From: an uncultured Paracoccaceae bacterium
GTDB taxonomy: Bacteria; Pseudomonadota; Alphaproteobacteria; Rhodobacterales; Rhodobacteraceae
DNA: 64,000 bases
Assembly: GCA_947500005.1 (NCBI GenBank)
Contig: CANMQJ010000002.1
Location: 248,001 to 312,000, forward strand
Reading direction: 5' to 3'
In this document: piece by piece, positions 42,451-51,315 of the stretch
Layout: each line of letters starts with the position of its first letter
Numbering within the stretch: position 1 is the stretch's first letter
Program-made: the position numbers and the translations under genes
The notes under the pieces: model-generated
Database searches by the model: none
The model's input: the letters and a program-made list of their open reading frames with translations, nothing else
Told to the model about the DNA's origin: nothing

Positions 42451-42795
42451 GAAAGACATGCTCCTTGAGGTTTCCGCTCCAGCATAGACGTTTGACGGCT
42501 TCCACGCGATGCGGCCATCGCCGGACGTGCTTGAGCTCTGGAAGATGCCTCGGCGTCCGCTCAGTTAGATGCCATGCATGACGCTTCCAACCACCCTTGC
42601 TGGAGGCTCTGGCGCCGGGAGGAAGCGAATGCGAACGCCGATAAGTCTCGTGTTGCTTGAATGTAGCTGACTTGGTTCGCCGTTGTTGGAAGATCTGCCT
42701 TGGTCCACGCAACTATGCGGCACAGCGATTACCCGTGAAGCGAAAGAGTTCGGTCAGGTAGGGAAGAGCTGCCGGACGGCAGGAAGGTCCCGCAT
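42451..42795. other. Non-coding part of the IS element, upstream of the metallopeptidase gene
   Basis: About 345 nt from the peptidase start to the right inverted repeat. I see no convincing gene; open frames here are short or extend through the peptidase gene in the wrong frame. It presumably holds the passenger promoter. Confidence 0.5.
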
Positions 42796-42825
42796 AGCGG
42801 ACCAACACGCTTTGCGGACACCCCC
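42796..42825 (-). repeat. Right terminal inverted repeat of the IS element
   Basis: Read on the minus strand it begins GGGGGTGTCCGCAAAGCGTG and matches the left end at 27 of 30 positions. Confidence 0.92.
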
Positions 42826-42833
42826 AAAAGATA
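42826..42833 (+). repeat. Right target-site duplication of the IS1595-family element
   Basis: AAAAGATA, identical to 40188-40195. Confidence 0.92.
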
Positions 42834-42841
42834 TGACAGCC

Positions 42842-43708
42842 TCAGCTGCGCACGAGTTTCTCGTATTCCTCGGCGATCTCGCGGGTCAGCTTGCCCACCT
42901 CGAAGGTGTATTCGCCGATCTGGCCGACGGGGGTGACCTCGGCGGCCGTGCCGGTCAGCCAGCACTGCTCGAACCCGGCCATCTCCTCGGGCATGATATG
43001 GCGTTCATGCACGGCGATGCCCTTGTCCTTGAGCATCCCGATCACCGTCTGGCGCGTGATCCCGTTGAGAAAGCAGTCGGGCAGCGGCGTATGCACCTCG
43101 CCATCCTTGACGAAGAACACGTTGGCGCCCGTCGCCTCGGCCACGTAACCGCGATAGTCCATGAACAGCGCGTCCGAGCAGCCCTTGGCCTCGGCCTTGT
43201 GCTTGGAGATGGTGCAGATCATGTAGAGACCGGCCGCCTTGGCATGGACCGGGATCGTCTCGGGGCTGGGGCGCTTCCACTCGGCGATGTCCAGCTTGGC
43301 GCCCTGCATCTTGGCATCGCCGTAATAGGCGCCCCAGGGCCAGACGGCGATGGCCAGGTGCACGGGGTTGCGGGCCGAGGCGACGCCCATATCCTCGCCC
43401 GAGCCGCGCCAGACGACCGCGCGGACATAGGCATCCTCCAGCCCGCTTGCCTTCAGCGCCTCTTCCTTGGCGGCCTCGATCTCGTCGACGCTCCAGGGCA
43501 TGGGCATGTCGAGCGCCTCGGCCGATTTCTTGAGGCGTTCCGAGTGCTCGCGGCTCTTGAAGATCCTGCCGTTATAGGCGCGCTCGCCCTCGAAGACGGA
43601 ACTGGCATAATGCATCGCGTGGCTCAGTACATGCACCTTGGCATCGCGCCATGGAACCATCTCGCCATCCATCCAGATCACGCCGTCGCGATCGTCGTAA
43701 CTTGCCAT
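42842..43708 (-). CDS. ilvE: Branched-chain amino acid aminotransferase
   Basis: A 288-residue fold-type IV PLP enzyme that interconverts branched-chain amino acids and their 2-keto acids. Visible features: HYASSVFEGERAYNG near residue 33, the PLP lysine in HAKAAGLYMICTISKHKAEAKG (about 150-170), YVAEATGANVFFVKDGEV and ITRQTVIGMLKD. ATG 43708 is favoured over 43765 because it begins the conserved region (MASYDDRDGVIWMDG). It diverges from petP. An IS element inserted immediately after its stop codon, leaving the gene intact. Confidence 0.93.
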   Translation of the reverse strand: MASYDDRDGVIWMDGEMVPWRDAKVHVLSHAMHYASSVFEGERAYNGRIFKSREHSERLKKSAEALDMPMPWSVDEIEAAKEEALKASGLEDAYVRAVVWRGSGEDMGVASARNPVHLAIAVWPWGAYYGDAKMQGAKLDIAEWKRPSPETIPVHAKAAGLYMICTISKHKAEAKGCSDALFMDYRGYVAEATGANVFFVKDGEVHTPLPDCFLNGITRQTVIGMLKDKGIAVHERHIMPEEMAGFEQCWLTGTAAEVTPVGQIGEYTFEVGKLTREIAEEYEKLVRS

Positions 43709-43748
43709 CAAACCATCTCCTGCTTTAGGCCAGTGTTTAAACAAGTTG

Positions 43749-43793
43749 CGCGACTTGACGGTCAAACCGATAGAAAATTGCGCAAAAGTCGCG
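43749..43793. promoter_or_regulatory. Dyads in the ilvE-petP divergent region, candidate PetP operator
   Basis: Three nested dyads: CGCGACTT (43749-43756) with AAGTCGCG (43786-43793), the palindrome TTGAC-G-GTCAA (43755-43765), and the perfect palindrome TTGCGCAA (43778-43785). MarR-type proteins usually bind short palindromes by their own promoters, so PetP is the obvious candidate; ilvE control is also possible. Confidence 0.4.
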
Positions 43794-43867
43794 ATTCGAT
43801 ATCGGTTCAGACTTGGAATGTCAATAAGACTGACTTAAACTGGATGAAACCGACCACGAGGCAGACC

Positions 43868-44380
43868 ATGTCAGACACGCGCAACGCGGCGAGCTTTGGC
43901 GGCGAGAGCCTGCTCTTTCTCACCGACGAGCAGTTGCGGCAGGGGATCGAGGCGATGTTTTTCGCCTATCGCGGCTTCACCGCCGATCCCGACCGCATTC
44001 TGGCCGAGATGGCCTATGGCAGGGCGCATCACAGGGCGATCCACTTCATCAACCGTGCGCCGGGCACGACGGTGAACAACCTTCTCAATATCCTGGGGGT
44101 GACCAAGCAGTCGCTGAACCGCGTGCTGCGCACGCTGATAGAGGACGGGCTTGTCGAAAGCCGGGTGGGCACGATCGACAAGCGCGAGCGCAACCTGTTC
44201 CTGACCGAAGCCGGCAAGTCATTGGAATCACGGCTTTCCGATGCACAGCGCGCCCGAATGCGGACAGCCTACAAGGAGGCTGGACCCGAGGCCGTGGCGG
44301 GGTTTCGCCGTGTGCTCGAGGCGATGATGGATCCCGAGATGCGCCATGCCTATGCCCGGTTGAGGGACAGCGTGGCATGA
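43868..44380 (+). CDS. petP: MarR-family regulator PetP
   Basis: A 170-residue winged helix-turn-helix protein. The DNA-binding region reads TTVNNLLNILGVTKQSLNRVLRTLIEDGLVESRVGTIDKRERNLFLTEAG in overlap with residues about 75-125, with a beta wing containing DKRERN. In Rhodobacter capsulatus petP with petR is needed for cytochrome bc1 expression (literature knowledge). ATG 43868 has GAGG 8 nt upstream. Its stop overlaps the petR start (ATGA), the same coupling as in Rhodobacter. Confidence 0.85.
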   Translation: MSDTRNAASFGGESLLFLTDEQLRQGIEAMFFAYRGFTADPDRILAEMAYGRAHHRAIHFINRAPGTTVNNLLNILGVTKQSLNRVLRTLIEDGLVESRVGTIDKRERNLFLTEAGKSLESRLSDAQRARMRTAYKEAGPEAVAGFRRVLEAMMDPEMRHAYARLRDSVA

Positions 44381-45078
44381 GCGAGATGGACGTTCACCTG
44401 CTGATCGTGGACGATGACGAGCGGATCCGCGATCTGCTCAAGAAGTTTTTGGTGCGAAACGGTTTTCTCGTCACCGCGGCACGCGACGCGGCCCATGCCA
44501 GGCGGGTTCTCTCGGGGCTGGATTTCGACCTGGTCGTCCTCGACGTGATGATGCCGGGCGAGGACGGGGTGAGCCTGACGCGGTCGTTGCGCGAGACGCA
44601 TGGCACGCCGATCCTCCTTCTCACCGCACGGAACGAGACCGAGCACCGCATCGCCGGGCTGGAGGCCGGGGCCGACGACTATCTGGCCAAACCCTTTGAA
44701 CCAAAGGAACTTTTGCTGCGGATCAACGCGATCCTGCGCCGGATGCCCGAGGTCGTGGCCGATCACGGGGCGCCGAAATTCCTGCAACTGGGGCCGATCC
44801 GCTATGACATCGAACGCGGCGAGATGTGGCAGGGCGAGGAGGTCGTGCGGCTGACCGGGACCGAAAGCCAGCTGATGCGGATCTTTTCGGCGCGACCGGG
44901 CGAGGCGATCAGCCGAGTGAAGCTGGTCGAGGAGCTGGGGCGTGACCGGGGGCAGGCGCAGGAGCGGGCGGTGGATGTGCAGATCACTCGGCTCAGGCGC
45001 AAGATCGAGCCCGACCCGAAGCAGCCGCGATACCTCCAGACGGTGCGCGGGGCAGGCTACATGCTGGCCCCGGACTAG
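44377..45078 (+). CDS. petR: OmpR-family response regulator PetR
   Basis: A 233-residue response regulator with receiver domain (IVDDDERIRDLL, phospho-acceptor Asp in LVVLDVMMPG near 57, Lys in LAKPFEPKELLLRI) and C-terminal winged helix (VRLTGTESQLMRIF and AVDVQITRLRRKIEPDP). The pattern DDDERIRDLLKKFLVRNGFLVTAARDA fits Rhodobacter PetR. No cognate kinase gene is adjacent; the known system is an orphan as well. It is predicted to act on petABC 17 kb away. Coupled to petP by a 4-nt overlap. Confidence 0.88.
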   Translation: MSEMDVHLLIVDDDERIRDLLKKFLVRNGFLVTAARDAAHARRVLSGLDFDLVVLDVMMPGEDGVSLTRSLRETHGTPILLLTARNETEHRIAGLEAGADDYLAKPFEPKELLLRINAILRRMPEVVADHGAPKFLQLGPIRYDIERGEMWQGEEVVRLTGTESQLMRIFSARPGEAISRVKLVEELGRDRGQAQERAVDVQITRLRRKIEPDPKQPRYLQTVRGAGYMLAPD

Positions 45079-45083
45079 GGTTT

Positions 45084-45130
45084 TGACCGTTTTGTACATC
45101 GTTTCGGGGGGCGAGTGACCGTTTTGTACA
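45084..45130. repeat. Two 15-bp direct repeats TGACCGTTTTGTACA
   Basis: TGACCGTTTTGTACA occurs identically at 45084-45098 and 45116-45130, 32 bp start to start (about three helical turns). Each contains the palindrome TGTACA. They lie 64 nt upstream of the deacetylase-like gene and 6 nt past the petR stop. The arrangement looks like a tandem operator for an unknown regulator. Confidence 0.6.
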
Positions 45131-45193
45131 AGGGGGTACCGCCGCGCAACGCACGGTTTGCCAGCGGGCGTCGCAACGGCTAGCCTGCGCCCC

Positions 45194-46120
45194 ATGACGA
45201 CAGCCCTTCTGACCCATGCCGACTGCCTGAACCACGTCACCCCGCAGGGCCACCCCGAGCGGGTGGCGCGGCTGGAGCATCTGCTGCACGCGCTGGAACC
45301 GCTCGATCTGAAACGGGTGACGGCGCCGATGGCGGCGGAGGATGACATCCTGCGCATTCACCCCGAAAGCTACCTGCGCGACCTGCGGGCGATGAGCCCC
45401 GCCACCGGCTTTGCGCAGATCGACGGCGACACTTTCCTGTCGCCCGGATCGCTGGATGCCGCGTTTCGCGGCGCGGGGGCGATGGTGCGGGCGGTGGACA
45501 TGGTGCTGGGCGGCGAGGTCGGCAACGCCTTTTGCGCCACGCGCCCGCCGGGACACCATGCCGAAGAGTCGACGGCGATGGGGTTCTGCCTGTTCGGCAA
45601 TGCGGCACTCGGGGCGAAACATGCGCTGGAGCATCACGGGTTGAGCCGGGTCGCGGTGGTGGATTTCGACGTGCATCACGGCAACGGGACACAGGACATC
45701 CTGTGGGACGAAAGGCGCGCGCTGTTCATCAGCAGCCACCAGATGCCTCTCTGGCCCGGATCGGGGCGAGCGGACGAGACGGGCGCGCATGACAACGTGC
45801 TCAACATGCCGCTGGCGCCGATGACCGGCGGGTCCGAGATGAGTGCCGCCTGGGAGGGGCAGGCCTTTCCCCGGCTGCGGGCGTTCAAGCCCGAACTCAT
45901 CATCATCTCGGCCGGGTTCGACGCGCATCTGGACGATCCGCTCGCCAACCTGGAATGGCTGGAGGAGGATTTCGCCTGGCTTACGGGCGAGCTTTGCGCG
46001 CTGGCGGCGGAGCTTTGCGGGGGGCGTATCGTCTCGACTCTGGAAGGCGGTTATGATCTGAACGCGCTTGCCGCCTCGGGCAAGGCGCATGTGGAAGAAC
46101 TGATGAAGGCCGCGCAATGA
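45194..46120 (+). CDS. Histone-deacetylase superfamily amidohydrolase
   Basis: A 308-residue zinc deacetylase. Metal and catalytic motifs: RPPGHHAEES (about 113-122, the catalytic histidine pair), VDFDVHHGNGTQ (about 156-167, zinc Asp and His), and SAGFDAHLDDPL (about 239-250, second zinc Asp). Bacterial homologues deacetylate acetylpolyamines or related amides, not histones. ATG 45194 starts the family-like MTTALLTHADCLNH. It ends overlapping xseB by 4 nt. A pair of direct repeats upstream suggests it is regulated. Confidence 0.87.
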   Translation: MTTALLTHADCLNHVTPQGHPERVARLEHLLHALEPLDLKRVTAPMAAEDDILRIHPESYLRDLRAMSPATGFAQIDGDTFLSPGSLDAAFRGAGAMVRAVDMVLGGEVGNAFCATRPPGHHAEESTAMGFCLFGNAALGAKHALEHHGLSRVAVVDFDVHHGNGTQDILWDERRALFISSHQMPLWPGSGRADETGAHDNVLNMPLAPMTGGSEMSAAWEGQAFPRLRAFKPELIIISAGFDAHLDDPLANLEWLEEDFAWLTGELCALAAELCGGRIVSTLEGGYDLNALAASGKAHVEELMKAAQ

Positions 46121-46359
46121 GTGAGAAACCCGTCGAAGAGATGTCGTTCGAAGAAGCGATGAAGGAACTCGAATCCGTGGTGGACCGGCTGGAACGCGGC
46201 GACGTGGCGCTGGACGACTCGATCAAGCTCTACGAGCGGGGCGCGAAGCTGAAGAAACGCTGCGAGGACGAGTTGAAGCGGGCCGAGGAAAAGGTCGCCG
46301 CGATCACCACGGATGCCGAGGGCAATCCGACCGGGACACGCCCTGTCGAAGGGCTGTAG
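46117..46359 (+). CDS. xseB: Exodeoxyribonuclease VII small subunit
   Basis: An 80-residue coiled-helical subunit that joins XseA in exonuclease VII, which degrades single-stranded DNA. The pattern SFEEAMKELESVVDRLERGDVALDDSIKLYERG is diagnostic. Start overlaps the previous stop, and ispA begins right after its stop, the common xseB-ispA-dxs order. xseA is not in the window. Confidence 0.93.
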   Translation: MSEKPVEEMSFEEAMKELESVVDRLERGDVALDDSIKLYERGAKLKKRCEDELKRAEEKVAAITTDAEGNPTGTRPVEGL

Positions 46360-47223
46360 ATGTTCCGCGCGCGGCTGGCGGCGGATGCCGCCCGCATTCA
46401 GGCCGGGTTCGACACGGTCCTGGCGGAGTTCGACGACAGCGACGTGACGCGCGCGATGGCCCATGCCTGCGATGGCGGCAAGCGGCTGCGGGGCTTCCTG
46501 GTGCTGGAGAGCGCGCGGCTGCACGGCGTGGAGGATCGCGCTCTGAACGCCGCGCTGGCGATCGAGGCGCTGCATGCCTACAGCCTGGTGCATGACGATC
46601 TGCCCTGCATGGACGATGACGACCTGCGCAGGGGTCGGCCCACGGTGCATGTGGCCTGGAACGAGGCGGTGGCCGTCCTGGCGGGTGACGCGTTGCAGAC
46701 GCTGGCCTTTGAACTGGTGGCCGCGCCCGAACTGGGATCGGGCGATGTGCGGGCCGATCTGGCGCTGAGCCTGGCGCGGGCCGCCGGTGCGCGGGGCATG
46801 GTGCTGGGCCAGGCGCTGGACATGGCGGCAGAGACCGCCCAGGCGCCCCTGACGCTGGAAGAGATCACGCGGCTGCAGGCGGGCAAGACCGGCGCGCTGA
46901 TCGAGTGGGCGGCCTGTGCGGGCGCGGTCATTGCGGGGGCAGATCCGGCACCCTTGCGGGACTATGCAAGGGCGCTTGGCCTTGCATTTCAGATCGCGGA
47001 CGACATCTTGGATATCGAGGGCGATGCCGCGCGGGCCGGCAAGCGTCTTCAGAAGGATGCCGAGGCGGGCAAGGCGACCTTTGTCTCGCTGCTGGGACTC
47101 GACGGTGCGAAGGCGCGCGCGGGTGAGCTGGTGGCGGAAGCGGAGGCGGCGCTGGCCCCCTATGGCCCAGGTGCCGAGTGCTTGCGGGAGGCCGCCCGCT
47201 TCGTTATTGCCCGCGACAGCTAA
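46360..47223 (+). CDS. ispA: Farnesyl diphosphate synthase
   Basis: A 287-residue polyprenyl synthase making geranyl and farnesyl diphosphate from IPP and DMAPP. First aspartate-rich motif DDLPCMDDDDLRRGRPTVH (about 82-100), second DDILDIEGD (about 210-218), with the GKRLRGFL block near 38 and the KAGKLxRxxxL-like end. The 4-residue insertion in the first motif fits the bacterial short-chain type. No gap to xseB; dxs starts 16 nt later. Confidence 0.94.
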   Translation: MFRARLAADAARIQAGFDTVLAEFDDSDVTRAMAHACDGGKRLRGFLVLESARLHGVEDRALNAALAIEALHAYSLVHDDLPCMDDDDLRRGRPTVHVAWNEAVAVLAGDALQTLAFELVAAPELGSGDVRADLALSLARAAGARGMVLGQALDMAAETAQAPLTLEEITRLQAGKTGALIEWAACAGAVIAGADPAPLRDYARALGLAFQIADDILDIEGDAARAGKRLQKDAEAGKATFVSLLGLDGAKARAGELVAEAEAALAPYGPGAECLREAARFVIARDS

Positions 47224-47239
47224 CCGCAGGTGAGCCTAT

Positions 47240-49168
47240 ATGTCCGATCGCCCCGATACCCCCCTGCTGGACCGCGTCAGCCGTCCTGCCGACCTCAAGC
47301 AGTTCAGTGACGCGCAGCTGGCGCAGCTGGCCTCGGAACTGCGGTCCGAGACGATCTCGGCCGTGTCAGTGACCGGCGGGCACCTGGGCGCGGGGCTTGG
47401 GGTGGTGGAGTTGACCGTTGCGCTGCACGCGGTGTTCGACACGCCGCGCGACAAGGTGATCTGGGATGTCAGCCACCAGTGCTATCCGCACAAGATCCTG
47501 ACCGGGCGGCGCGACCGCATCCGCACCTTGCGGCAGAAGGACGGGCTGTCGGGCTTCACCAAGCGATCCGAAAGCCCATATGACCCGTTCGGGGCGGCGC
47601 ATAGCTCGACCTCGATCTCGGCCGCGCTCGGCTTTGCCGTGGCGCGCGACCTGGGCGGGGTGACGCAGGAGGGCGTGGGCGACGCGATCGCGGTGATCGG
47701 CGACGGGGCGATGTCGGCGGGCATGGCCTATGAGGCTATGAACAATGCGGGCCACCTGAAGAAGCGGCTGATCGTCATCCTCAACGATAACGAGATGAGC
47801 ATCGCGCCGCCGGTGGGGGCGATGTCGAACTACCTGTCGCGGCTTTACGCCGGCGCGCCCTACCAGGATTTCAAGGCTGCAGCCAAGGGCGCGGTGTCGC
47901 TGCTGCCCGAGCCGTTCCGCATGGGGGCGAAGCGGGCCAAGGACATCCTCAAGGGCATGGCCGTGGGCGGCACGCTGTTCGAGGAACTGGGCTTTTCCTA
48001 TGTCGGCCCCATCGACGGGCATGACCTGGACCAGTTGCTGCCGGTGCTGCGCACGGTCAAGGCGCGGGCGACGGGCCCGATCCTGATCCATGTGCTGACC
48101 AAGAAGGGCAAGGGATACGCCCCCGCCGAGGCGGCGGAGGACCGGGGCCATGCCACCGCCAAGTTCGACGTGGTGACGGGCGAGCAGAAGAAGGCGCCGT
48201 CGAACGCGCCTTCCTATACCTCGGTCTTCGGCAAGGCGCTGGTGGCCGAGGCGGAGCGCGACGACAGGATCGTGGCGGTGACGGCGGCGATGCCGGACGG
48301 CACCGGGCTGAACCTGTTCGCGGAACGCTTCCCCTCGCGCTGTTTCGACGTGGGCATCGCCGAGCAGCATGGCGTGACCTTTTCCGCCGGGCTGGCGGCG
48401 GGCGGGATGAAGCCCTTTTGCGCGCTCTATTCCACCTTTTTGCAGCGCGGCTATGACCAGGTGGTGCATGACGTGGCCATTCAACGCCTGCCGGTGCGCT
48501 TCGCCATCGACCGGGCGGGGCTGGTGGGCGCGGATGGCGCGACCCATGCGGGCGCCTTCGACGTGGCATTCATGGCCAACCTGCCCGGCATGGTGGTGAT
48601 GGCCGCCGCCGACGAGGCCGAGCTGAAGCACATGGTGGCGACGGCGGCCGCGCATGACGACGGCCCCATCGCCTTTCGCTATCCGCGCGGCGAGGGCGAA
48701 GGCGTCGACATGCCCGAGCGCGGCGAGGTGCTGGAGATCGGCCGGGGCCGCATGATCCAGCAGGGCGCGCGGGTGGCGCTGTTGTCCTTCGGCACGCGGT
48801 TGTCGGAGGTACGTCGCGCGGCCGAGGCGCTGGGCGCGCGCGGGATCAAGCCGACGATCGCGGATGCACGCTTTGCCAAGCCGCTGGACGAGGAGATGAT
48901 CCTGCGGCTGGCCCGCGATCACGAGGCGCTGATCACCATCGAGGAGGGCGCCATCGGCGGCTTCGGCAGCCATGTCGCGCAGCTGCTGGCTCAAAGGGGC
49001 GTGTTCGACGAGGGGTTGAAATACCGCTCGATGGTCCTGCCGGACACGTTCATCGACCAGGCGAGCCCGGCGGACATGTATGCCGTGGCGGGGCTGAACG
49101 CCGAGCAGATCGAGGCCAAGGTGCTGGACGTGGTGGGCGTCGCGCGGCTGGGCGAGAAGCGCGCCTGA
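47240..49168 (+). CDS. dxs: 1-deoxy-D-xylulose-5-phosphate synthase
   Basis: A 642-residue thiamine diphosphate enzyme that makes DXP from pyruvate and glyceraldehyde-3-phosphate, first step of the MEP pathway. The signature [18 protein letters not shown] is near residue 45, the ThDP motif [18 protein letters not shown] at about 154-171 and the second domain glutamate in [14 protein letters not shown] near 375. Length and order are normal. It follows ispA, so precursor and chain-elongation enzymes are co-expressed. Confidence 0.96.
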   Translation: MSDRPDTPLLDRVSRPADLKQFSDAQLAQLASELRSETISAVSVTGGHLGAGLGVVELTVALHAVFDTPRDKVIWDVSHQCYPHKILTGRRDRIRTLRQKDGLSGFTKRSESPYDPFGAAHSSTSISAALGFAVARDLGGVTQEGVGDAIAVIGDGAMSAGMAYEAMNNAGHLKKRLIVILNDNEMSIAPPVGAMSNYLSRLYAGAPYQDFKAAAKGAVSLLPEPFRMGAKRAKDILKGMAVGGTLFEELGFSYVGPIDGHDLDQLLPVLRTVKARATGPILIHVLTKKGKGYAPAEAAEDRGHATAKFDVVTGEQKKAPSNAPSYTSVFGKALVAEAERDDRIVAVTAAMPDGTGLNLFAERFPSRCFDVGIAEQHGVTFSAGLAAGGMKPFCALYSTFLQRGYDQVVHDVAIQRLPVRFAIDRAGLVGADGATHAGAFDVAFMANLPGMVVMAAADEAELKHMVATAAAHDDGPIAFRYPRGEGEGVDMPERGEVLEIGRGRMIQQGARVALLSFGTRLSEVRRAAEALGARGIKPTIADARFAKPLDEEMILRLARDHEALITIEEGAIGGFGSHVAQLLAQRGVFDEGLKYRSMVLPDTFIDQASPADMYAVAGLNAEQIEAKVLDVVGVARLGEKRA

Positions 49169-49315
49169 GAGGGAGCCCCCGGTCTCTCGCTGGGGAACTC
49201 GATGCTGCCGGGCGGGTCTGTTCCGAGCGTACTTTGATCTTGGTCTTGCAATGAGATAGGGATCCCCGAAATATCTAAGCTGGCGGCCTAGTGGTCGTAT
49301 CTCGAGAGTCTGTGC

Positions 49316-49723
49316 ATGGATAACCTCACGACCGGCCAGTGCCTGTGTGGTGCTGTGACGTTCCGCATATCGGGAGAATTCGAGAGCTTCTTCCTTTGTC
49401 ATTGCGAGCGCTGCCGCAAGGATAGCGGCTCAGCCCATTCGGCCAACCTTTTTTCGTCCAGGGCGAAGATCACCTGGTTGTCAGGACAGAGAAACATCAA
49501 GGAATTTCGGCTTTCCGGGTCACAGCATGTGAAGTGCTTCTGCACGGACTGCGGTTCCGCGCTGCCGTTTGTTCAAGCGGACGACGGTGTGCTTGTCGTG
49601 CCAGCAGGATCACTCGATAGCCCGACCGGCATACGGCCCAACGCGCATATCTGCTTTTCCAGTCGCGCGCATTGGGACGATAATCTCGCCTCCCTCGAAA
49701 AGTTTGACGGACTGCCCGGTTGA
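49316..49723 (+). CDS. GFA-family zinc protein
   Basis: A 135-residue protein of the glutathione-dependent formaldehyde-activating (GFA) fold. Zinc ligands are visible: CLCGAV near 10, CHCERCRK near 30, and CFCTDCGS near 80. The formaldehyde activity claimed for the founder is doubtful; most members have unknown substrates. It has no same-function neighbours, with 147 nt before it and 250 nt after. No clear ribosome-binding site precedes ATG 49316. Confidence 0.85.
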   Translation: MDNLTTGQCLCGAVTFRISGEFESFFLCHCERCRKDSGSAHSANLFSSRAKITWLSGQRNIKEFRLSGSQHVKCFCTDCGSALPFVQADDGVLVVPAGSLDSPTGIRPNAHICFSSRAHWDDNLASLEKFDGLPG

Positions 49724-49973
49724 ACGGTCGATTTGGCGGCGCCCCTCGGAGAACACCGAAACGACAAGGAAGCGACCGTCTGTTTCCTCCGCAGACCCGA
49801 CGCGCGGGGCGGCATTTCCGGAACGGGACGGCGCGAAGAGGTCATATGGCCTTGGCGCGCCGCAAGGCACGGGGGAGTTCCCGCGCGCAGGCGCCTCGCC
49901 CGCTGCGCTATTGATCCGATCCTTGCGGGCGCGCATGCTGCCCGCGAGACATCACCCGGACGGAGGTCGCGAG

Positions 49974-51305
49974 ATGACGATGATCGGCAGGGGTCTGGGC
50001 TGCGTTCGCCGCGGGGCGGGTGCGGTCCTGCTGGGCGCAATGCTGGCCGGGCTGTCCGCGCAGGCGCAGGAGGTGCAGTTCGGTCCCGGCCTGCGCTCGC
50101 TCGATTCCGCGGAGGTCTTTGACCGCAGCGCCCCGGCGCGGGCGCGGATGTGGGACGCGTTCCATGACTCGGGGATCCGGACCATCGTGCTGTCGCAGGC
50201 CCTGATCTCGCCCTTCACGCCGACGCGGGCCAGGCGGCCGGACGGTGCCTTTTTCTCGGACCGGGACCTGGCCCATGTGCGGGACACGCTGAACCGGGGC
50301 CCCTCCACCGCGGATGATTTCCACGTCACCTATGTCGCGGGCTACGGGCTGAGCACGCCCGCCTGTGCCCTCGGGCCAGATCCGGAGAGGGTGGCCCGCG
50401 CCGCCGCCGACTGGGAGTTCGACACCATCATTTCCCGCGTTCTGGACAGCGGCATTCCGATCCGGGCGATGGAGGTGGATGGTCCCTTTCTGCGGGTGAT
50501 CGAGAAATCGAAGAAAGGCTTCAGCTGCGCCGTCGCGCCGGAGAGCGCGGGCTATGCGGCGGAGAGTTCTGCACGGATCGTGATGTCCTACATGAAACGC
50601 CTGCGCGACCTGACCGACGGGCACGAGACGAACCGCGCCGCAGGGGTCGAGGTCGAGATGGCGCTACTGTTCAACCTGCCCAACTGGACGGTCGGCGCCT
50701 ATCCGGCGCTGGACTGGGCCGGGGAGACGGGGGACCTGGTGAACGAGGTTCTGCCCGCGCTTGGCAGGGCGATGCGCGCCGATACGGACGACCGGCCGCT
50801 GTCGCTGAGCGGGGCGACCATAGACTACCCGTTCTTTTTCGCCCGCAACGACCAGGCGGCGTTCAAGGCGAAATCGGAGGGGGTGCTGGCGGCGCTGCGC
50901 GCGCTTCCGCGCACGCGGGCGCGGCTGACCTTTTTCACCAACACCGATTACCGGCTGGACCCCCGCCAGAAGGACGACCGCTACCAGCGCTATCCCGGCA
51001 CGGTGCGATGCGTCTGGGCCGATAACTGGCGGATTTCGGGCGGGAGCCTGCCCTATCTGCCCTATGAGGATGCCAAGGGCACCAAGATGCCCGCCGATTG
51101 CGTGGCGCAGCAGAACAAGGCCGATGAGCGCTACTGGGACGAATCGGCGGCCTTTGCCAACCACCTCGTCTCGGGCAATTGGCGGGCAAGGACGGTCGCG
51201 CTGGAGGATATCGCGGCGTTCCGGTTCATGTCCTGGCACGAGATGCCGGCCAGTTCCCTGTCGACTATGAACCGCGTGCTGCGCTACCGGCGTTACGGGA
51301 ACTGA
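49974..51305 (+). CDS. Exported protein of unknown function
   Basis: I do not recognise a family. The 443-residue product starts with a signal peptide (VRRGAGAVLLGAMLAGLSAQAQ, residues about 11-32, with probable cleavage at AQAQ) and lacks other membrane segments. Alternating hydrophobic strands and helices, with IRTIVLSQALISPF, VEMALLFNLPNWTVGAYPALDWAGE and ARLTFFTNTDYRL, look like a TIM-barrel or a similar alpha/beta enzyme. ATG 49974 has GGAGG 8 nt upstream. The frame is open further upstream to 49569 but that part reads through the GFA gene. Probably periplasmic or extracellular. No gene in the neighbourhood gives a clue. Confidence 0.75.
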   Translation: MTMIGRGLGCVRRGAGAVLLGAMLAGLSAQAQEVQFGPGLRSLDSAEVFDRSAPARARMWDAFHDSGIRTIVLSQALISPFTPTRARRPDGAFFSDRDLAHVRDTLNRGPSTADDFHVTYVAGYGLSTPACALGPDPERVARAAADWEFDTIISRVLDSGIPIRAMEVDGPFLRVIEKSKKGFSCAVAPESAGYAAESSARIVMSYMKRLRDLTDGHETNRAAGVEVEMALLFNLPNWTVGAYPALDWAGETGDLVNEVLPALGRAMRADTDDRPLSLSGATIDYPFFFARNDQAAFKAKSEGVLAALRALPRTRARLTFFTNTDYRLDPRQKDDRYQRYPGTVRCVWADNWRISGGSLPYLPYEDAKGTKMPADCVAQQNKADERYWDESAAFANHLVSGNWRARTVALEDIAAFRFMSWHEMPASSLSTMNRVLRYRRYGN

Positions 51306-51315
51306 GGGGGGCGGG

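Larger units (their letters stand above)
40196..42825 (+). mobile_element. IS1595-family insertion element (2630 bp) with metallopeptidase passenger gene
   Basis: The element is bounded by 30-bp imperfect inverted repeats agreeing at 27 of 30 positions, both beginning GGGGGTGTCCGCAAA, and by a perfect 8-bp target duplication AAAAGATA. It holds a transposase gene (plus strand) near the left end and, convergent to it, a gene for a zinc metallopeptidase. Simple IS1595 elements are about 1-1.2 kb, so about 1.4 kb is cargo. Intact repeats and duplication mean the insertion is recent or well kept. It entered the gap between ilvE and phoD, 8 bp past the ilvE stop. Confidence 0.9.

Noticed and set aside
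42516..42712. N-terminal extension or extra gene upstream of the IS-borne peptidase
   Set aside because: The frame that spans 41516-42712 overlaps the peptidase in another phase and shows no family pattern.
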